Assembly: GCA_036826635.1 (NCBI GenBank)
Contig: DAISVY010000007.1
Span: 1-64,000 of the forward strand
Direction of reading: 5' to 3'
Length of the DNA stretch: 64,000 bases
Source: DAISVY01 sp036826635
Lineage (GTDB): Bacteria > Zixibacteria > MSB-5A5 > GN15 > FEB-12
Shown here: positions 41,411 through 52,544 of the stretch, piece by piece
Position numbering within the stretch: position 1 is the stretch's first letter
Layout: each line of letters begins with the position of its first letter
Made by a program: the position numbers and the translations under genes
Notes under the pieces: generated by a model
What the model was told of the DNA's origin: nothing
Seen by the model: only the letters and a program-made list of their open reading frames with translations
The model's database searches: none

Positions 41411-41725
41411 TCAACAGCCGCTGCAGCCCTTGCATGCTCCGGAGGCACCCGCCCGGATAGTGTAGCCGCCGCGCTGAGGCAGATAGTCTACGTTGATTTC
41501 CCCGAACTGCTTAAGTGTCTGCAACAAATCGGGGGCTATATACGCGGTAATGCTGTTCGATTCGAGTTTTTCCAGCTTGTCGACGGACTCGTCCAGAGCC
41601 ATGCCCAGGGCGGGGCCGCCTCAGCCGAAGCCCTGAAGAAATATAATAAGGCTGGAGCCTTTTGCCTTGTCGGAGGCAAGGACTTTCTGGAGCTCATCGC
41701 GAGCGCTGTCGGAGACTATAAACAT
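41411..41725 (-). CDS. HesB/IscA-like selenoprotein with in-frame UGA (Sec35)
   Basis: A 104-codon gene whose codon 35 is TGA. Upstream of it the frame reads MFIVSDSARDELQKVLASDK and SSLIIFLQGFG; downstream it continues GGPALGMALDESVDKLE and ends GASGACKGCSGC. IscA/HesB proteins have GxGCGGPxLGLxLDE at this place, so the TGA sits exactly where the conserved first cluster-binding Cys belongs. This matches the known HesB-related selenoprotein group (TIGR01911 type), linked to Fe-S cluster handling. A stem-loop suited to a bacterial SECIS begins 18 bases after the TGA. AAAGGG lies ten bases before the ATG. The final stop is also TGA, with no comparable hairpin noted after it. A terminator follows. 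Ordinary gene callers would report only the 63-residue C-terminal part. Requires selA/B/C/D elsewhere in the genome. Confidence 0.85.
41583..41602 (-). promoter_or_regulatory. Candidate bacterial SECIS element
   Basis: On the minus strand ATGGCTC and GAGTCCGT pair (seven pairs with one bulged T) around the five-base loop TGGAC, which has the G residues expected in a SelB-bound loop. The loop lies 26-30 bases after the TGA, within the usual range. Folding was done by eye. Confidence 0.5.
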
Positions 41726-41889
41726 ATTTCATTGACCCTTTCTGTCTTTGTTCTTCTAACGCTTTGGATGTCGAATATATGTCGAATGATTCAAAAAAGG
41801 TCCCGAAATTTACGGGAAAATCTCAAGATGTTGTGAAACAATATAATGGACCGATGTCCGGGTGGTGCGTCGTTTGGAAGTAGTTTCTC

Positions 41890-42000
41890 TGGTAGGGCGA
41901 GTCCGTCTTCGAACTCGCCATCTTTGGATATTATCGGCGGGATCGCAAGCGGTTCTGCCCTGCGTTTGATTCCGGTGGGGTGGCTTCGTCCGCGAAGCGG
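41890..42000. repeat. Palindromic repeat-like elements upstream of the rrn operon
   Basis: The 358-base stretch between the selenoprotein gene and the first rrn promoter has no gene. It contains two hairpins, GGCGAGT/ACTCGCC at 41896-41919 and GCTTCG/CGAAGC at 41983-41998, separated by GC-rich sequence. The layout resembles dispersed REP-type palindromes, but no second copy is present in this window to prove it. Confidence 0.3.
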
Positions 42001-42083
42001 CCATTAATCCTAATAATGTTAACAAGGGATGTCCGGTTTTTTGGCCTTCGGATGAAAAATATGACGATTTTTAATAACAGGGC

Positions 42084-42112
42084 TTGACATGAGGAAGCTT
42101 AAGAAGTAATAT
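42084..42112 (+). promoter_or_regulatory. rrn promoter P1
   Basis: TTGACA and TAATAT with a 17-base spacer. Confidence 0.75.
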
Positions 42113-42211
42113 CCCTCGCCGATAAACAGACAAGGGCCGACATGAGCGGAACCACCTGTCTTTTACCGGAATAGGCCGGGGCAAAAAAAGTGCTTCCGGC
42201 GAAAAAAGGCC

Positions 42212-42240
42212 TTGACACAGATAGTTGGAAGCGATATTAT
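42212..42240 (+). promoter_or_regulatory. rrn promoter P2
   Basis: TTGACA and TATTAT with a 17-base spacer, 128 bases downstream of P1. Transcription should begin at about 42,247, exactly where the leader hairpin starts. Confidence 0.8.
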
Positions 42241-42246
42241 ACGCTT

Positions 42247-42280
42247 CTGCCAGGCGGAAGAGCCAGGCAGGCTTTTTTTT
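42247..42280 (+). terminator. Terminator-like hairpin in the rrn leader
   Basis: CTGCC-A-GGC and GCC-A-GGCAG form an eight-base-pair stem with one A-A mismatch and loop GGAAGA, followed by GC and eight T residues. It lies upstream of the boxA and the 16S gene, so it could attenuate the rrn transcript or end transcripts entering from P1 unless antitermination acts. From P2 the hairpin would be at the very 5' end of the RNA, where it may instead be a stability element. Confidence 0.6.
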
Positions 42281-42287
42281 CGAAAGC

Positions 42288-42300
42288 TGTTCTTTGACAA
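42288..42300 (+). promoter_or_regulatory. rrn boxA antitermination site (leader)
   Basis: TGTTCTTTGACAA matches the ribosomal boxA pattern (E. coli TGCTCTTTAACAA). A second copy, GGTTCTTTGACAA, is at 45310-45322 before the 23S gene. Confidence 0.7.
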
Positions 42301-42323
42301 CTAAATAGCCACGCTGAAGACAA
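42301..42323 (+). other. 5' arm of the 16S rRNA processing stem
   Basis: CTAAATAGCCA-CGCTGA-AGACAAG is complementary, with small bulges, to CTTGTCTCTCAGC-TGGCTATTTAG at 44090-44112 after the 16S gene. Together they form the long duplex that RNase III cuts to free pre-16S. Confidence 0.7.
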
Positions 42324-42458
42324 GACAGTGGATCTTGTCGATATGTCGCGGGTCTTGGTTGCCTTGAGATATCAAGGTTCTTGAGACCTTTTTTGATGAA
42401 TCATGAACAATGCGTACGTTCGCGTACAATCCGGATCATGACAAAACGTAATGTAATA

Positions 42459-44010
<1,552 letters not shown>

Positions 44011-44156
44011 CTAAGGAGTAAGGTGTGTTCGTGTCGAAATGACACGATTACCTAGGTCGAGCGACATAACGACGGATATTAACCGCTTTCTTGTCTCTCA
44101 GCTGGCTATTTAGATATAAATATGGTCGCCTACGGCGACGCAATCGGCCTTCGATT

Positions 44157-44233
44157 GGGCCTATAGCTCAGTTGGTTAGAGCGCGCGCCTGATAAGCGCG
44201 AGGTCATTGGTTCAACTCCAATTAGGCCCACCA
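44157..44233 (+). tRNA. tRNA-Ile (GAT)
   Basis: GGGCCTA/TAGGCCC acceptor, anticodon loop CTGATAA with GAT anticodon, T loop TTCAACT, and an encoded CCA end. Its position in the 16S-23S spacer is the usual one. Confidence 0.96.
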
Positions 44234-44322
44234 TGAACCTCTCGGCGGCCGATACTTGATTTTATGATGAGATGGCCCGAATCTCCAGGAATCGGGAGTT
44301 GAAAATCGGCCTGCGATTGTAA

Positions 44323-45141
44323 ATGCCGACGGAAACATTTGAAGCGAGTACATATTGGAAATCACGACTCGGTGAACAGTTTAATCTGACCGGAGTCGGT
44401 TTCCGTCGAAGAAGCCTTGGTTATAATAGCTGGGTATATAAAACCCGAAGAACGATGTTAGACGCTCTTATTGACAATAACGACTGGCCGATTAAAGATC
44501 GGGCGGTCCTGGACGTGGGTTGCGGCACCGGGTATTTTATCGATTACTGGACCCGCCGTCAGGCCTCACCTATTATGGGTGTGGATCTGGCTGAGGTTAG
44601 TATCGACAACCTCAAGAGTCGCTATCCTGACGCCCGGTTCGCCTGTGCTGATCTGTCGGACCCGGAACTGAAACTTCACGGGTCATACGACTATATCAGT
44701 ATCTTTGATGTGCTGTATCATATTGTCGACGACGGCAAGTTTGCTCTTGCGGCCGGTAATCTGGCCAAGGTTTGCCGTCCGGGTTCGAAAGTTTTCGTGA
44801 CTGACCTGTTCGGATCGCGTACGGTTTCTTTGGTGAAGCATTGCCGCAACCGTTCGCTGGGATTGTACGAGAAGATTTTCTCCGAACATGGCTTTAAATT
44901 GATTGACATCAAACCGCTTTTTTATATGTTGATGCCTCCTACGGCGGTAGCCAACGGTTTCCTGCGATGGCTGGGTGTTCTGGCCTGGGAAGCCGTAACT
45001 TTTGCCGGGCGCTGGGAGCTTCCCGGTAGATTGTTGGGGCGTTTGCTTTACGGTTTTGACGCGGCGTTAAGGAAAGTATTTCGCCGCAGCCCTTCGGGGC
45101 AATTGGCTGTGTTCGAGTTCGTGGGAACTTCGGCCGGTTAA
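44323..45141 (+). CDS. SAM-dependent methyltransferase encoded inside the 16S-23S spacer
   Basis: A 272-residue class I methyltransferase. SAM motif I is VLDVGCGTGYF near residues 63-73, motif II is the acidic VDLAE near 88, and FACADLSD and YDYISIFDVLYHIVDD give the post-I and motif IV regions. The last 60 residues are basic with hydrophobic helices (AVANGFLRWLGVLAWEAVTFAG), which may bind a membrane. The substrate cannot be named; relatives act on small molecules, lipids or sugars as well as RNA. The stop TAA directly precedes the ATG, so no earlier start is possible; the ribosome site is poor. It lies between tRNA-Ile and tRNA-Ala on the rrn coding strand with no promoter or terminator of its own that I can see, so it is probably transcribed with the rRNA. 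Codon use looks like its neighbours. Confidence 0.88.
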   Translation: MPTETFEASTYWKSRLGEQFNLTGVGFRRRSLGYNSWVYKTRRTMLDALIDNNDWPIKDRAVLDVGCGTGYFIDYWTRRQASPIMGVDLAEVSIDNLKSRYPDARFACADLSDPELKLHGSYDYISIFDVLYHIVDDGKFALAAGNLAKVCRPGSKVFVTDLFGSRTVSLVKHCRNRSLGLYEKIFSEHGFKLIDIKPLFYMLMPPTAVANGFLRWLGVLAWEAVTFAGRWELPGRLLGRLLYGFDAALRKVFRRSPSGQLAVFEFVGTSAG

Positions 45142-45182
45142 GAGGAGTATATTAAAGGCTGGTATGGGACCGGCCGAACCTT

Positions 45183-45255
45183 GGGGATGTAGCTCAGTTG
45201 GGAGAGCGGTGGCTTTGCAAGCCACAGGTCACCGGTTCGATCCCGGTCATCTCCA
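45183..45255 (+). tRNA. tRNA-Ala (TGC)
   Basis: GGGGATG/CATCTCC acceptor with the alanine identity pair G3-T70, anticodon loop TTTGCAA with TGC, discriminator A. CCA is not encoded, unlike the tRNA-Ile in the same spacer. Confidence 0.96.
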
Positions 45256-45325
45256 GATAGCAGACTGAAACCTTTTTGGTTTGATAATAAAAGCCACGCG
45301 AGTGGCGACGGTTCTTTGACAACTT

Positions 45326-45373
45326 CATAGTATTTGAAGATACGTAACGAGTATCTTCCAATAGGCTGTACAG
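45326..45373 (+). other. 5' arm of the 23S rRNA processing stem
   Basis: CATAGTATTTGAAGATACG at 45326-45344 is complementary to CGTATCTGAAAATACTATG at 48478-48496, and CCAATAGGCTGTACAG at 45358-45373 is perfectly complementary to CTGTACAGCCTATTGG at 48446-48461. They form the RNase III duplex that frees pre-23S. Confidence 0.75.
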
Positions 45374-45410
45374 TTTTTGTAGTATAGTGATGCTCTTAAG
45401 TATGTTTTTC

Positions 45411-48414
<3,004 letters not shown>

Positions 48415-48505
48415 TAAAAATTTACTTGAAGCATTGCATGCTCGGCTGTACAGCCTATTGGGTGATACTGCACCGTGCGTATCTGAAAATACTATGAGAA
48501 AAATT

Positions 48506-48621
<116 letters not shown>

Positions 48622-48630
48622 TTAAATAAC

Positions 48631-48670
48631 AAACCCCCGATTCCTGATGGAGTCGGGGGTTTCGTTTTTT
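48631..48670 (+). terminator. rrn operon terminator
   Basis: AAACCCCCGA and TCGGGGGTTT form a ten-base-pair stem followed by CGTTTTTT, nine bases after 5S. The 264 bases from here to the lipoprotein gene hold only a four-codon minus-strand reading frame with a strong ribosome site, treated under findings. Confidence 0.9.
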
Positions 48671-48934
48671 GGGGACCGTTCCGGCCGCCGGAGCAGCTAT
48701 TACAACTGTTTGCAAACCGCTGCAATATCGGCTGTTCAGTTTTTGCGCATCGAATTTCCTCCTGAGATGAAAACACGGTAAATCCGTTTCCGACGCGGCT
48801 TTTGACTCTTTTTCGGCAGGGTCTTGTCGGGGAATGTCACCGGCACGCTGCTTGCTGAATGACTACCTATTGTGTCTTGTTATTTTGCAACGACGGTTAC
48901 CTTTATAGATACATCACGAAAGGAGTCAATGTCG

Positions 48935-50014
48935 ATGAAAAACGCTTTGAGACTGGCGGTTGTTGCGGCCCTGCTTGCGCTCTTCGCGCTGGGTTGTTCA
49001 AGTGATTCCAACCCGGTGGTGCCGGAGGATACCGCCTACGTGGCTGATATGCCAACCCTGGCCGCGCTGGCCATCCCGGCAAATGCTACGCTGGACTCGG
49101 CGATTCTGCACCTGTATGTCTCCGAGGCCAATCAGCAGACGGTCAATGTTCACCGTATTACCGCGGCCTGGGAAGAGACCGAAGTCACCTGGAACAGCTT
49201 CGGGCAAGCCTACGCTTCGGAAATCGAGGGGAGTTTCTCGGCTGATACTGTCGGCTGGGTCACGGCCGATATTACGGACCTGGTGGCTGGCTGGCTGAGC
49301 GGTGAGTATTCCAATTTCGGGCTGCTTCTGGACCAGGTCGATGAAGTTTACCCGCGGGCGCGGTATAACACTCGCGAACACACTCGTTACCATCCGTACC
49401 TTGAGCTCTGTTATACCACGGCTGAAGGTCCGGCTTGCGAGGCCGAGGAAACGATTGCCGATACTTACATCTGGAAGCATTATCCGACTTTGAATAACGG
49501 CACCAAGACCTATATGTACACCGGTTGGCTGGATGACACCAGTCTGGAGAAGCAGAGTCTGATTCTGTTCGATCTGGAAGTCACCCCGCCGACGGAAGGT
49601 TGTACACGTACGATTGGTTACTGGAAGAACCACTCCGGGATGAGAAGGTGGCAGGCCGATGAGATTAGTCCGCTGCTGCCGGTCTGGCTGGGTACGGCAG
49701 GCGGGGATAAGAGCCTTGAAGTGACCACAGCTATCATGGCCGTGAGAGTCTTGAAAATGAAGACCTTCGGACGTCCCGCCAACGGTATCACCAAGCTGTA
49801 CGCACAGTTGCTGGCGGCCAAGTTGAATATCGCGGCCGGTGCCGACGGTACGGTGATTGCCGAAACTATTGCCGATGCCGACGCTTTTTTGGCCGAACAT
49901 AACTGGCAGGAATGGTGGCGACTGCGCAAACCGGCCCGGTGTCGTATCCTGAGCTGGAAAGACAAGCTTGATGCCTACAACAACGGGAGAATCGGCCCCG
50001 GACACTGTGATTAG
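48935..50014 (+). CDS. Lipoprotein with DNRLRE-like domain(s) and a TIGYWKNH domain
   Basis: An exported lipoprotein of about 359 residues: MKNALRLAVVAALLALFALGC gives a signal peptidase II lipobox (FALG|C). The first half resembles the DNRLRE beta-sandwich (LDSAILHLYVSEANQQ ... VTWNSFG ... ITDLVAGWLSG ... PYLELCYT), found in surface carbohydrate-binding proteins, with a second partial copy (TIADTYIWKHYP ... QSLILFDLE). The second half begins with TIGYWKNHSG, a motif shared by many secreted proteins of unknown role, and ends in a helical region with NWQEWWRLRKPARC. GGAG lies nine bases before this ATG; an ATG two codons earlier is only three bases from the GGAG. It is monocistronic, behind the rrn terminator. 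Confidence 0.82.
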   Translation: MKNALRLAVVAALLALFALGCSSDSNPVVPEDTAYVADMPTLAALAIPANATLDSAILHLYVSEANQQTVNVHRITAAWEETEVTWNSFGQAYASEIEGSFSADTVGWVTADITDLVAGWLSGEYSNFGLLLDQVDEVYPRARYNTREHTRYHPYLELCYTTAEGPACEAEETIADTYIWKHYPTLNNGTKTYMYTGWLDDTSLEKQSLILFDLEVTPPTEGCTRTIGYWKNHSGMRRWQADEISPLLPVWLGTAGGDKSLEVTTAIMAVRVLKMKTFGRPANGITKLYAQLLAAKLNIAAGADGTVIAETIADADAFLAEHNWQEWWRLRKPARCRILSWKDKLDAYNNGRIGPGHCD

Positions 50015-50052
50015 TCCCCTCTTGCTATCATAAGCTGTAGCGGATAAAAAAG

Positions 50053-50079
50053 GCCCCCGGCCCATGAAGGATCGGGGGC
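50053..50079. terminator. Bidirectional intrinsic terminator
   Basis: GCCCCCG and CGGGGGC pair around a 13-base loop with A and T runs on the two sides, between two convergent lipoprotein genes. Confidence 0.8.
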
Positions 50080-50121
50080 TTTCTTATGTCTGGTCTTGAA
50101 GAAGAAATGAGATCTGCTTCT

Positions 50122-51411
50122 TCAATCAAACGGGTTGTTGATTGTCCGGCTGACGACAACAGGCACGCTCGAAGGCTCCATGCGCGGTGGTGAGGCCGCC
50201 GTACTTGGCAGAACGAAAGAATGGTCAACCCGATAAGTTGCGTGACCTTCACCCTGGTTGGGCGCCCAGTCCCAGCGGTAGGGTTCGGGCTCCAGAATTA
50301 CGTTGGCCGCGACCAGATCGAAAATGTTCGTGTTGCCCAGCCGCGAGAGCAGGATGTCGATTTCAAAGAAATTGGAGTAGTTGCTGATCTCTATCGAATC
50401 TATCAGTCCCACCCCGTCCCAATAACCATCGACCTGATTCCCCCACCAGTGGGCGAGGCTGTCACCGTGGTTGCCCACAATTATCCGATAATCGGCTCCG
50501 ATATCGTTTATGTCGATAGTTCCGCCGGAAACATCGTCGGCCCCGGTGTGGTTGTTTTGATCCACGTCCAGAAACAGGGCGACGTCGATACCCTCCGCCG
50601 GATCTTTGTAATTGTTCCAGCCACGGGTGGTTTCCACTCGTAATTGTAACAACTCGTTGGTGCTGCGAGCGTAGATGTTTCGCAAGTCACGCGGAATTAC
50701 CCCTCTTCCGTCGGTCTCCAGAGTGTCGTCGGCGATAATGAGTTGCCAGAGATAATGCACCGTGATCGAGTCCGTGATGTCGACGTTACCGCTGGAGTCA
50801 TAGACGGTCGCGTTGAGGTAATGCACGCTTCCCAATTCCAGAGCCGAGGCATCCCAATAATACTCGAACGGTGCGGCGACATCGGTAGCCCCGGTAACCA
50901 TTGATCCGTCGATGTAGAACTGCACGCTGTCGATGCTTTCGATATTACCCGCTTCGACTTCGATCAGGACCGAATCGCCGATCACTCCATTATCGATCGG
51001 AGAGACCACGGCCGCCGTGGAGGTGGTGAACTCCCAGAAGTAGTCCGAAGCCAGAGCGTTGCCGGCGATGTCTTTGGCTGCGGTTGTGACGGTTGCGGTG
51101 TAGGTCACGTTGGTGTCCAGGGCTTCGTCCGGGGCAAACGTGAGTACGTTGTCGGTATAGCTGAGCGATCCGGCTACGGTGGTCGGGGTGAGGCTGAAGG
51201 CCGTGCTGTTCAGACTGGCCGGATTCATTGCCTCGGAGAAGGTGACGGTAATGTCCGTTGTTACCGCTACCAGTTGAGCACCGTGCGCCGGACTGGTGGC
51301 CGTCACTTGCGGTGGGGTCGTATCGGTCGGGCTGACCGGGTCATCATCTCCGCATGACCCCAGCACGCATAGCAGGGAGCCAAGGATAACTGAAATAAGG
51401 AATCTGCGCAT
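50122..51411 (-). CDS. Lipoprotein with bacterial Ig-like (Big_5-type) domain
   Basis: A 429-residue lipoprotein: MRRFLISVILGSLLCVLGSC gives the lipobox (LGS|C). Residues 35-140 are an Ig-like domain of the Big_5 type (TTPPQVTATSPAHGAQ, ITVTFSEAMNPASLN, YTATVTTAAKDIAGN, WEFTT). A second beta domain at 145-225 (VSPIDNGVIGDSVLIEVEA ... LNATVYDSSGNVDI) is also Ig-like. The C-terminal 200 residues (IDVALFLDVDQNNHTGADD ... NFFEIDILLSRLGN) form a beta-rich region with Asp-rich loops, possibly a carbohydrate-binding fold. The ATG has AAAGGT upstream; the frame extends 45 codons further without a ribosome site. Role unknown; surface or periplasmic. Confidence 0.8.
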   Translation of the reverse strand: MRRFLISVILGSLLCVLGSCGDDDPVSPTDTTPPQVTATSPAHGAQLVAVTTDITVTFSEAMNPASLNSTAFSLTPTTVAGSLSYTDNVLTFAPDEALDTNVTYTATVTTAAKDIAGNALASDYFWEFTTSTAAVVSPIDNGVIGDSVLIEVEAGNIESIDSVQFYIDGSMVTGATDVAAPFEYYWDASALELGSVHYLNATVYDSSGNVDITDSITVHYLWQLIIADDTLETDGRGVIPRDLRNIYARSTNELLQLRVETTRGWNNYKDPAEGIDVALFLDVDQNNHTGADDVSGGTIDINDIGADYRIIVGNHGDSLAHWWGNQVDGYWDGVGLIDSIEISNYSNFFEIDILLSRLGNTNIFDLVAANVILEPEPYRWDWAPNQGEGHATYRVDHSFVLPSTAASPPRMEPSSVPVVVSRTINNPFD

Positions 51412-51623
51412 CGAAAACCTTTCGTTACCTGTTTTTCTCTCGGCCGGTGAAACCGGCACAGCGGACGGTCGCTTCTTATACCCGGCAGTTGCAAAATAGG
51501 GCCGTAATAGCTCTTTCGTCAAATAACAACGTGGGGTGAAGCTCATGATCCGGTCAGTCGGATAAATTCCCTTTGCCGGAAGACCGGGAGGCTATACTTT
51601 GGGGCAACGGAGTAAGGATTGAT

Positions 51624-52208
51624 ATGGTCAGGAAATCACGCGCTTTTTCAAATCGGACGCACCGACATTCGGACCGCAGCGTTTCTCTTTCTGTTTATAC
51701 CGAAGATGATTTGCTGACCCGTCTGGACAAGCTCGAAAACGACCCGTTTCTGTTGATTCTCGATGGTGTGCAGGACCCGCATAATCTGGGTGCCTGTCTG
51801 CGTTCGGCCGACGGTGCCGGTGTTCAGGCGGTGGTGGTACCGAAAGATCGGGCCGTGTCGCTTACGGAGACGGTCCGCGAGGTGGCTTGCGGGGCGGCGG
51901 AGAATGTCCCGCTTGTTCAGGTGGTTAATCTGGCGCGCTTTCTGGATCAACTCAAACAACGCGGCATCTGGCTGGTCGGTACGGCCGACCGCGCTTCGGT
52001 ACCGCTGTTCGATCTTGATCTGGCCGGACCGCTGGGGTTGGTGATGGGCTCCGAAGGCAAAGGGCTCAGACGTCTGACCGCCGAGAAATGTGATTTCCTC
52101 GCTCATTTGCCTATGGCCGGGTCGGTCAGCAGCCTGAATGTTTCGGTGGCCACCGGGATTTGTCTGTACGAAGCGGTGCGGCAACGGTTGGCCAAAAGTC
52201 GTGCCTGA
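51624..52208 (+). CDS. TrmH/RlmB-family SPOUT RNA methyltransferase, catalytic domain only
   Basis: A SAM-dependent 2'-O-ribose methyltransferase of the knotted SPOUT class. The three family motifs are intact: DPHNLGACLRSA (motif 1, with the catalytic Arg), LGLVMGSEGKGLR (motif 2), and LPMAGSVSSLNVSVATGICLYE (motif 3 region). The sequence between (VVPKDRAVSLTETVREVACGAAENVP) is closest to RlmB, which methylates G2251 of 23S rRNA. At 194 residues it lacks most of the N-terminal substrate-recognition domain that RlmB has (about 240 residues); only some 30 residues precede the catalytic core. The ATG has AAGGA five bases upstream, while a longer frame lacks one. Target RNA is therefore uncertain. 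Confidence 0.87.
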   Translation: MVRKSRAFSNRTHRHSDRSVSLSVYTEDDLLTRLDKLENDPFLLILDGVQDPHNLGACLRSADGAGVQAVVVPKDRAVSLTETVREVACGAAENVPLVQVVNLARFLDQLKQRGIWLVGTADRASVPLFDLDLAGPLGLVMGSEGKGLRRLTAEKCDFLAHLPMAGSVSSLNVSVATGICLYEAVRQRLAKSRA

Positions 52209-52438
52209 GAATTCCAACGAGAAAGACCCATCTGGGCGATCCGAACGGGTCCGATACTCTTGCCATTTGTGCTATAACGGCGCTTGACTGGTAGTCACCG
52301 GAAAAATACGCAACACCGTTTAGTTGTCAACTCAATTGCTCGTTTCATTGAGATGGCAAGGCGGTCGGATTTCGCGCGGTGGTGCTGTTTTTGCCCGGTC
52401 TAAATGGGCGATACGGGCGCCATGAAGCCCAAAACCGT

Positions 52439-52467
52439 TTGACAACGGGGAGGCTTTGGCATATACT
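52439..52467 (+). promoter_or_regulatory. Sigma70-like promoter of the EF-G paralogue
   Basis: TTGACA and TATACT with a 17-base spacer, giving a leader of about 70 bases. The 315-base gap between the methyltransferase and this gene contains nothing else I can identify. Confidence 0.7.
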
Positions 52468-52544
52468 TGGCCTCTTGAACCCAGGTCCGGCCATCCGGCT
52501 ATCTGGGTAAACAATATACGTTTGTGGAATTTGGAGGTTTGCTG

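Noticed and set aside
41411..41602. A 63-codon gene starting at the internal ATG, or a pseudogene broken by TGA
   Set aside because: The frame upstream of the TGA is a good match to the HesB N-terminus, the TGA replaces a cluster-binding Cys, and a SECIS-like stem follows, so selenocysteine decoding explains the data better.
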